This document shows positions 17,801 through 22,509 of a stretch of 22,509 nucleotides of DNA, one piece after another (the first letter of the stretch is position 1; the number at the start of each line of letters is the position of its first letter). The stretch covers positions 1 through 22,509 of IMG/VR virus record IMGVR_UViG_3300030105_002680; one strand, written 5' to 3'. A model generated the notes under the pieces. The model did no database searches. It was not told the origin of the DNA and was given only the letters and a program-made list of their open reading frames with translations. Both the position numbers and the translations under genes were made by a program. This DNA comes from a virus.

Positions 17801-19518
17801 AAACCGCTAGCTGCGCACCTACACCAAGCGGTGATAGTTTTAAATACACCGACACTGTATTAAGAGGGGCTATAAGTTTTGCAACATCAAAATTTGATAC
17901 TGCTTCTGGTTTATATACAATTAATGGCATGCCTAATAGTACAGGTGAGCTCACAGATTTTGTAAATGATATTAGGATAATAGAAAATGGTTCTTATGGT
18001 GTAATTAAGTTTAGTGGTTATGAAATAAGCGGTATTCAATCTATCATATCATCTGATCAATTTACATGTACTAGTGTAAAGTTAGCAGGTAATGATATAC
18101 CGTTACCAAACCCAACACCATCTACATTAATCTTACGTGCGGCTACTTATACAGTTGCAAATGGTGGTTATTTTCAATTTGAAAATAGATTAAAGTCAAT
18201 CAGCTTTGGTGAAATATTTAATGCAGTTAATCAAGGTAATCCTAATGTTATATATGAAACAATAACAGAGGCTGGTGCACAAGTAAAAAATACTGATGGT
18301 ACATTAGCTCAAACTTTTGCAATAGAATTGAGGGCACAGGCTGATATTCTTAAATCTGTCTATATAGGTATATTACCAGATCCTGTTAAACCTACTGCTT
18401 TTAATTTAACTGATGTTGTAGGATATGATTTATCTTTACAAAAGAATCCTAATATAACTCCTATTGCTAGACATGCAGGTTATTATGCACCTTATGCATT
18501 ACCTTTACTATTCTTTAGGGATCCATATATGAATTTAGATTTTACTGGAAATGTAACAGGTGCTGCTACTGGCGGTGCAAGTATTTCTGATTCAGTTTAT
18601 AAATTAAAAGTATTAGAGTTGTGTAAATTTAAAAATTCACAATTTAATAGTGCGGATGTTAACTTTGGACAAATACAAAATTTCTTTTATCATAAAGTAA
18701 ATGAAGAAGATCCGTCAACCGTTTTAGAATTATCTAGAGAAAGTGCATTTCCTAGTTTATATCCTTTGATACAAGAAATAGGTATTGATTATAAAGACTT
18801 TTATGCATTCTCTTCTAATTGGGAACCTTCATATTTTACAAAAAGTATTGACAAATCATTAATAGAGGATGTTATTGGTACAAGATCAATGTTTGAGAGA
18901 AAATCATTTTTTGGTTCAAAATATTTAAAAGTTCCAGAAACTATAATTTTAGAAACATTTAAACCAGATCCTTTTGTTAGGGCAGCAGTTAAACAGCCTA
19001 ATTTAATAGAAGGAACATTTATGCACCAAGATACACCGTCCGTTACTGTTAATAAAAGACAGATTTTAACTGCAGGCGTTGTAAATACTAGAGATATTAA
19101 AAAGGTACCATCAACACCAACAGTTGAATTTTATTTGTTTAATCAAAAACGATTAATTGAATTCTTATTTATACCAATTAAGGCTCAGTTCGTAAAGTAT
19201 GTTAATGCATTATATGGTTATGGTGATTTGGAAACATTAGATGATGATGTTAATCAATACATTAGAGAAAATATATTAAAGCTATATAAAATAGAAAAAG
19301 TAGAATTATATACTTTAGCAAGTCGTGACATTAGTGAATCTACTTATAGTACTGCTGAATTAACTGATGCAGAAAAAATTAGTGAGGGTTTAACTGTTAA
19401 TGATAATGTGTCATCAAAAACAATAAATACAAACCCATTTGATTTAAGGCTAATATATAATAAAAGAACAGGTTTCTCTGAATCGTTTGGTTTCAGTGTT
19501 ACTATAGTTAAAAAATAA
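14842..19518 (+). CDS. Giant unassigned structural protein (1558 aa)
   Basis: This is the largest gene in the window and I do not recognise its family. It has no signal peptide, membrane segment or obvious catalytic motif. The body is beta-rich and strongly aromatic. Conserved-looking blocks include an early LWLNEQIPSAFVIFRLDNP, a Trp/His-rich stretch at about 751-810 (INKWAWINDGKDVRNHPYRL, then HEWYYLSEFPEYF), and a late block near 1314-1370 (IDYKDFYAFSSNWEPSYF, then ERKSFFGSKY). Residues about 437-530 resemble the domain duplicated in the 1123-aa wedge-like protein: a 'T..evA..I..aIN' helix, then 'A...n.tVyVksr.sG..fN.l'. It is too beta-rich and lacks the long coiled coils expected of a tape measure. 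A large baseplate-arm or fibre-platform component is the most likely role. It ends with tandem stops (TAATAA). Confidence 0.6.
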   Translation: MAQELLDKASYSVVRTNPKLTANVKIVSDGTDIYLESFSASTQLASQKFKAFKVDGTSTYDRDVNRFFDNGKFPIEAAYEIFQEYEDTAVLSNYRNQYEMFYCAGTRSIASESYSQSLGTLAPLWLNEQIPSAFVIFRLDNPAAVNNVTATSENAGKVNAQTSANFSKQVLENCTAIKTFDLTEGSTLGSYIRNYRNQEEFPEVPLNMTWRKDEPILWSGISYKNGGFVNSGNFAYEDIVVKDSTIIQDEYLFTQGFQNNGIILANLLNLEFLFDDPTAADYSINRYFGMYVNEIEEGQFDISGEGFYKNTEKSQLPTIKTITEVSQDLNTPFEITNDAGILLFLDPTKTTTVTGLPTPTRVDEVESVFYVKDKKDDFHTVKKGSLWGTNEIRLFDTKVDVSLFTGYKEPDTFANASIISHKGFSQMYLKILDNVQEGSKISFYDGVSLTGEIFADSTLATIPGKSFESFFNPNGTIQEVAQSITSAINIGINENNRFFTATYNNSTVYVKSRFSGTRFNRLNFKMDVNYPEQFLQIETYPLTTEAEPAKTFVGGNDVSNSLLKVEIGDQNRFVKGNFVQTTGNFAVIGDWVPYTEEPIYSGNNQIIGYTNIDKFVIITCNDNQIMVTNANQVALYSDYKPSFGRFSFFDVKDFDFDFYSTLYSEEGELDFEYAEYNKSTAGTNPPAYTGVSSTPQIREFYDNGGFYNLIGLLNDAEEDNPDDEYIKSEYFRLEENYLTSQANISRIAPYINKWAWINDGKDVRNHPYRLDVNQAFGLNNFAPSKWDLGQEASGFTHEWYYLSEFPEYFTKAAIKSSWSYIDKAPVDNTDGIGETFALGTFQNVTKDNFNDYFIIERFTTGGITEIDRQLRYARLDGGNEKNYSEGFLRGVRIIAKSKAIGSEKPDFNARSLSYVQDGLFNDYRFSAILVPNLPDKPESQIKFIKNEKWKTVVMLISVDYANVCLNNGGDSIIDRTTLYSLNSSYVQTASCAPTPSGDSFKYTDTVLRGAISFATSKFDTASGLYTINGMPNSTGELTDFVNDIRIIENGSYGVIKFSGYEISGIQSIISSDQFTCTSVKLAGNDIPLPNPTPSTLILRAATYTVANGGYFQFENRLKSISFGEIFNAVNQGNPNVIYETITEAGAQVKNTDGTLAQTFAIELRAQADILKSVYIGILPDPVKPTAFNLTDVVGYDLSLQKNPNITPIARHAGYYAPYALPLLFFRDPYMNLDFTGNVTGAATGGASISDSVYKLKVLELCKFKNSQFNSADVNFGQIQNFFYHKVNEEDPSTVLELSRESAFPSLYPLIQEIGIDYKDFYAFSSNWEPSYFTKSIDKSLIEDVIGTRSMFERKSFFGSKYLKVPETIILETFKPDPFVRAAVKQPNLIEGTFMHQDTPSVTVNKRQILTAGVVNTRDIKKVPSTPTVEFYLFNQKRLIEFLFIPIKAQFVKYVNALYGYGDLETLDDDVNQYIRENILKLYKIEKVELYTLASRDISESTYSTAELTDAEKISEGLTVNDNVSSKTINTNPFDLRLIYNKRTGFSESFGFSVTIVKK

Positions 19519-19528
19519 TAAGAAAGAA

Positions 19529-22168
19529 ATGCCAATCACTATACAAGAAATAATAGCATCGGATACTATTTCGCAGCTTGTCGATAAGACTAACTTTAAC
19601 TTTGATCAGTTATTGCTAAATGGTGGCGGTCCAGCTGGTACCACTGGTGTTGCTGGTCCAACTGGTCCAAATGGAGGAAGAGGACCTAAAGGAAGTACAT
19701 GGTATGATGATGCAAGTACTACTGCGCCTGGTGTTAGTCCTAATGTTACTGCCCCAACTGCAACTCCATTGAGTGGAGATTATTATTTACAATTTAATGG
19801 AAGAGTTTGGGAATATAATGGAACTACTTGGGTAATCACCACAGTGGATTTACAAGGACCTACTGGTGCTGCTGGGACTACTGGTGGTTTTAGTTTAGCT
19901 TATGGGCAAGGTAACATTAACAATATAAATAGTTATTATCCAGCCCCTAATGGTTTAAGCGCTGGTGCAACAACAACAAACCAAGGTGTTATGTCAGTAA
20001 TGATGGGTGGTGTTGTATCAAATACTGTACCAATTGATGCTAGTATTCCATTAACCAATGCATATATAATACCAGATGTAATATCTACAGCGATGGCATC
20101 TGATGTATTATCAGTTTTAATTCACCAACGTGATTCGGCTGCAACTGCAATAAAATTTCATGGTGGTAATTCTATTAGTTCAGAAAATTATGAGCAGGCT
20201 TCATTAGGTAATTTAAGTGGTATACAATTAGGTGCTGATGATAGGTTAAGAATGGTTGTACCTAAAGCAGCAACCAGTCCAACAGCACAAGCTGATTTAA
20301 TAGGATATGAGGTTAGTACTGCACAAAGAGCTCAATATTACTCAGCAGGCCAATCGATAGAATTTGCAACAGGTCTTGAAGGAACACAGCAATTTGCCGG
20401 TCAACATTCTAATTTTGAGATTGCAGTAGGCAACGGTGCAACTTCAAATGCAGGTAATAAATATAAGATGGCTACGTCAGGTACGGAATCCACTACATTG
20501 ACAGAAGCAGGAAATGTCAATACAGTAACCTTATTGAATACTAGTACTTTGGTTGGTAATTGGCAAGCAGTTGCTGGTACGATTAGATTAGTATCAAGTT
20601 TAAACACTGAAATATACTCTGGTAGAACAATAAGATTAGAAACAACAACAAATACAGCAGCAGGTGCAATAATATTAAAAACTCTTAGTGGGGGAATGCA
20701 ATTGAATTCTGTAGGAGGCCCTATAACAATTCAACAAACAGACGCGACAGCAACTGCTCCGATTAACATTACTAATAATGATAATAATATAAATTTAACT
20801 ACTACCGTCGATGGAGAGATTAATTCTAGTGTAGCGGCAGCTGGTGAAATTACCAATACAGTAGCAGTTAATGCAGGAATAGATAATGTTTATAAGTTAA
20901 CATCAAGTGGAATTAGCCTAACAACAAAAACAGGAAATGCCCTTACAAACATTCAAGCATTTGGTTCAGGTGGTAATATTAATTTAGAAGTTTTAGCAGC
21001 TGATGGGAAGATTGAAATAGGTTCTGCAGCAACCTCAGTAGCTACTAATTTTAATTATTTTGGAGGTGGTCCAGAACTTTCAATGATAAACACAAGAGGT
21101 AGAACAAATTGGAATCTAACAGGTAATGGTATTGTTTCTACCGGTACTACAATAGAATCATATAGACAGATTAATATAGATAACATTCCACGTGGAAAAA
21201 CTATAACACAAACTGGTTTAACAACTTCAGCAGCCACAAACGGTGTTGCTCATGCTGGTTTCATTGATGGAAGATCTGATCCGAAATTAGGTAATAGTAT
21301 TTATATAGGTAAACCGAACTATTACCAAGCAGGTGGAAGTTTTGCACCTGAAGAAGCAATGGGTATTTTTATTAACAGTGGTGCTCAATTTTTACAAGGA
21401 CCTGCAACTAGTAGTAATGGAGCTTCATTCTCTCCTATTCAAGAAGCATTTAGTGTAACAGGTGGAGCTGATGCTACTACTAAGATAAGTAATAGATTAC
21501 TATATGGTGGAAAGAATGGTGTACAAACTGTTTATTTTGATCCACTAAGAACAATTTCAAATACTGAAAGCATTACAGTAACATCACCTTATCTTAGGAT
21601 AGTGGTAGGATCTGATGCAAGAGGTGGTGGTTTATATACAGAAGCAGCATTAAATGCTAATGCTATTGCTAGTAGGCTGGCTTATACTATTAATTTTAAT
21701 CTTATAATTGATACTACTACTAACAATTGGATTGAAGGACAACATGTTTATGTTGAGTTAATTAATTCTAATGCTCAGATTATTATTAATAAAAGTAATA
21801 ATACAGAATTAAAAATAAGGCAATACGGTACGGTTAATGTAAATTATGCAGTATTTAAAAATGTAGGAGGTACTGTAGTATTTTCACAACCAGGGATATC
21901 AGCATTTTTTGAGAGATCATTACAGGCAGTAACACCAGACCCAGAACTAATATCAAATACACCTGGTCAAGTAACAACAGTAACACAGAGTGGAGAGATG
22001 CAACTTAGAGGTAGTGATGTTGACAAAGTTCAAATTAGATTTGTAGCCGGTGGACAATCTCCTGCTGGAACCAACACGGTAAGTACAGGTACTCTGCCAT
22101 TATATTGGGGATTATCTGGAAAGGCATTTAATTCCGAAACATATAGCCAAGTTTATCCAGTATCATAA
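19529..22168 (+). CDS. Collagen-like tail fibre protein (879 aa)
   Basis: The N-terminus (ITIQEIIASDTISQLVDKTN then FNFDQLL, 3-29) resembles the start of the 217-aa protein at 8087 and probably attaches the fibre. Two collagen-like Gly-X-Y runs follow, at residues 34-57 and 110-121. Between them is a small insert (GDYYLQFNGRVWEYNGTTWV, about 83-102) often found inside phage collagen-like fibres. The middle (about 330-500) is a low-complexity beta region rich in Thr, Asn, Ile and Gly, consistent with a beta-helical or triple-beta shaft. The C-terminal domain (about 690-800) carries DTTTNNWIEGQHVYVEL, similar to the 705-aa protein. I see no S74 self-cleaving chaperone domain. It is probably a trimeric receptor-binding fibre, a likely host-range determinant. 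The gene ends with tandem stops (TAATAA). Confidence 0.75.
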   Translation: MPITIQEIIASDTISQLVDKTNFNFDQLLLNGGGPAGTTGVAGPTGPNGGRGPKGSTWYDDASTTAPGVSPNVTAPTATPLSGDYYLQFNGRVWEYNGTTWVITTVDLQGPTGAAGTTGGFSLAYGQGNINNINSYYPAPNGLSAGATTTNQGVMSVMMGGVVSNTVPIDASIPLTNAYIIPDVISTAMASDVLSVLIHQRDSAATAIKFHGGNSISSENYEQASLGNLSGIQLGADDRLRMVVPKAATSPTAQADLIGYEVSTAQRAQYYSAGQSIEFATGLEGTQQFAGQHSNFEIAVGNGATSNAGNKYKMATSGTESTTLTEAGNVNTVTLLNTSTLVGNWQAVAGTIRLVSSLNTEIYSGRTIRLETTTNTAAGAIILKTLSGGMQLNSVGGPITIQQTDATATAPINITNNDNNINLTTTVDGEINSSVAAAGEITNTVAVNAGIDNVYKLTSSGISLTTKTGNALTNIQAFGSGGNINLEVLAADGKIEIGSAATSVATNFNYFGGGPELSMINTRGRTNWNLTGNGIVSTGTTIESYRQINIDNIPRGKTITQTGLTTSAATNGVAHAGFIDGRSDPKLGNSIYIGKPNYYQAGGSFAPEEAMGIFINSGAQFLQGPATSSNGASFSPIQEAFSVTGGADATTKISNRLLYGGKNGVQTVYFDPLRTISNTESITVTSPYLRIVVGSDARGGGLYTEAALNANAIASRLAYTINFNLIIDTTTNNWIEGQHVYVELINSNAQIIINKSNNTELKIRQYGTVNVNYAVFKNVGGTVVFSQPGISAFFERSLQAVTPDPELISNTPGQVTTVTQSGEMQLRGSDVDKVQIRFVAGGQSPAGTNTVSTGTLPLYWGLSGKAFNSETYSQVYPVS
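19628..19699 (+). repeat. Collagen-like Gly-X-Y repeat, first run
   Basis: Eight consecutive Gly-X-Y triplets are encoded: GPA GTT GVA GPT GPN GGR GPK GST. Pro and Thr fill the X and Y positions, as in other phage collagen-like fibres, where such runs form short triple helices. Confidence 0.85.
19856..19891 (+). repeat. Collagen-like Gly-X-Y repeat, second run
   Basis: Four triplets (GPT GAA GTT GGF) continue the collagen-like pattern after a 52-residue insert. Too short for a stable helix on its own, it may extend the first run around the insert. Confidence 0.6.
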
Positions 22169-22190
22169 TAATTATATTAATTCAAATAAA

Positions 22191-22424
22191 ATGACAAAAA
22201 AAGAAATAAAAGATTTAAATGGATTTGTAAGTAGATATAGAGAGATAACACTTTCTTTAGATCTAATGCAAAAAAGTATTGTAAGTTTAGCAAAGAAAAG
22301 AGACGATCTTTTTACAGAGGTTGATTCTATGAAAGGTAAAGAAACTAAATTTATTGAAAAAATCGCAAAAAAATATGGAGCTGCTGAGGTAACACCAAAC
22401 AAGCTTCTTAAGTATATACAATGA
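22191..22424 (+). CDS. Small coiled-coil protein of unknown function (77 aa)
   Basis: This is a highly charged, Lys- and Glu-rich small protein with helical character over residues 3-60 (ITLSLDLMQKSIVSLAKKRD and then LFTEVDSMKGKETKFIEKIA) and a short C-terminal tail. There is no signal peptide or membrane segment. It follows the collagen-like fibre by 22 bases, where phages often place a fibre assembly chaperone, but nothing in the sequence shows that function. Its TGA stop overlaps the ATG of the next gene (ATGA), so the two are probably translated together. The ATG follows an A-rich stretch (CAAATAAA) and lacks a Shine-Dalgarno site. Confidence 0.65.
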   Translation: MTKKEIKDLNGFVSRYREITLSLDLMQKSIVSLAKKRDDLFTEVDSMKGKETKFIEKIAKKYGAAEVTPNKLLKYIQ

Positions 22425-22509
22425 TACTAATTATTAAAAATATTCTTGGTATAATAACAGACCCAAAAAACACTAGGATGTTTTTATTAGGAGGTATTGG
22501 TGTTTTACT
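22421..22509 (+). CDS. Start of a protein with an N-terminal membrane-type segment (3' end outside window)
   Basis: An open frame starts at the ATG that overlaps the stop of the 77-aa gene (ATGA) and runs to the end of the window, giving 29 codons. The visible residues are MILIIKNILGIITDPKNTRM, then a hydrophobic run beginning FLLGGIGVL, which looks like the start of a transmembrane helix. The overlap and the hydrophobic start make it a likely real gene. The short fragment does not allow a functional call; possible types include a membrane-anchored lysis or tail-assembly protein. Confidence 0.5.
   Translation, partial: MILIIKNILGIITDPKNTRMFLLGGIGVL

Noticed and set aside
14842-19518. Tape measure protein
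   Set aside because: The protein is long enough, but it is beta-rich and aromatic, without the extended helical or coiled-coil regions and hydrophobic segments usual in tape measures.
1-22509. tRNA genes, CRISPR arrays, insertion sequences or integrase sites
   Set aside because: Nearly every base is in a + strand gene, gaps are at most about 60 bases, and no cloverleaf, spaced repeat array or transposase was seen.

Overview
This window is part of the virion structural module of a large, AT-rich tailed phage with a contractile tail (myovirus). All genes lie on the + strand, are tightly packed (largest gap about 60 bases) and read like one late operon. Two genes carry recognisable baseplate wedge signatures, a gp25-like protein and a gp6/gpJ-like protein. 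The start of the next large gene has a motif resembling the P2 gpI/T4 gp7 wedge family. The order gp25-gp6-(small ORF)-gpI/gp7-like-fibres matches the W-J-I-H order of P2 more than the scattered T4 order. None of the starts has a clear Shine-Dalgarno site; most are preceded by A-rich stretches. With the AT-rich composition this suggests a phage of a Bacteroidota (flavobacterial-type) host, but that is an inference.

Layout. Positions 1-1284 hold the 3' part of a gene whose real start lies before the window. It encodes an amidoligase-family enzyme (glutamine-synthetase-like fold) fused to a pentapeptide-repeat tail. An unassigned, probably structural 287-aa protein follows (1291-2154), then gp25-like (2215-2577), gp6-like (2591-4447), an 89-aa unknown (4449-4718) and a 1123-aa wedge-like protein with PKD-like and Trp-rich repeats, starting at GTG (4726-8097). 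From 8087 to 22168 come five proteins that look like baseplate-periphery or fibre components: 217 aa, 705 aa (coiled coil), 1293 aa (coiled coil plus FnIII-like domain), 1558 aa (unassigned giant) and 879 aa (collagen-like fibre). A 77-aa coiled-coil protein (22191-22424) and the start of a membrane-type protein (from 22421, ATGA overlap) end the window.

How they work together. gp25-, gp6- and gpI/gp7-like proteins would build the baseplate wedges. The large proteins downstream probably decorate the wedges and carry host-recognition fibres. Several seem to be built from shared parts: a related N-terminal adaptor motif in the 217- and 879-aa proteins, a related C-terminal beta domain in the 705- and 879-aa proteins, and a recurring roughly 85-residue beta domain in the 1123- and 1558-aa proteins. 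The amidoligase fusion is the most unexpected gene, an apparent peptide-bond-forming enzyme next to baseplate genes. No RNA genes, mobile elements, CRISPR arrays or clear terminators were seen.
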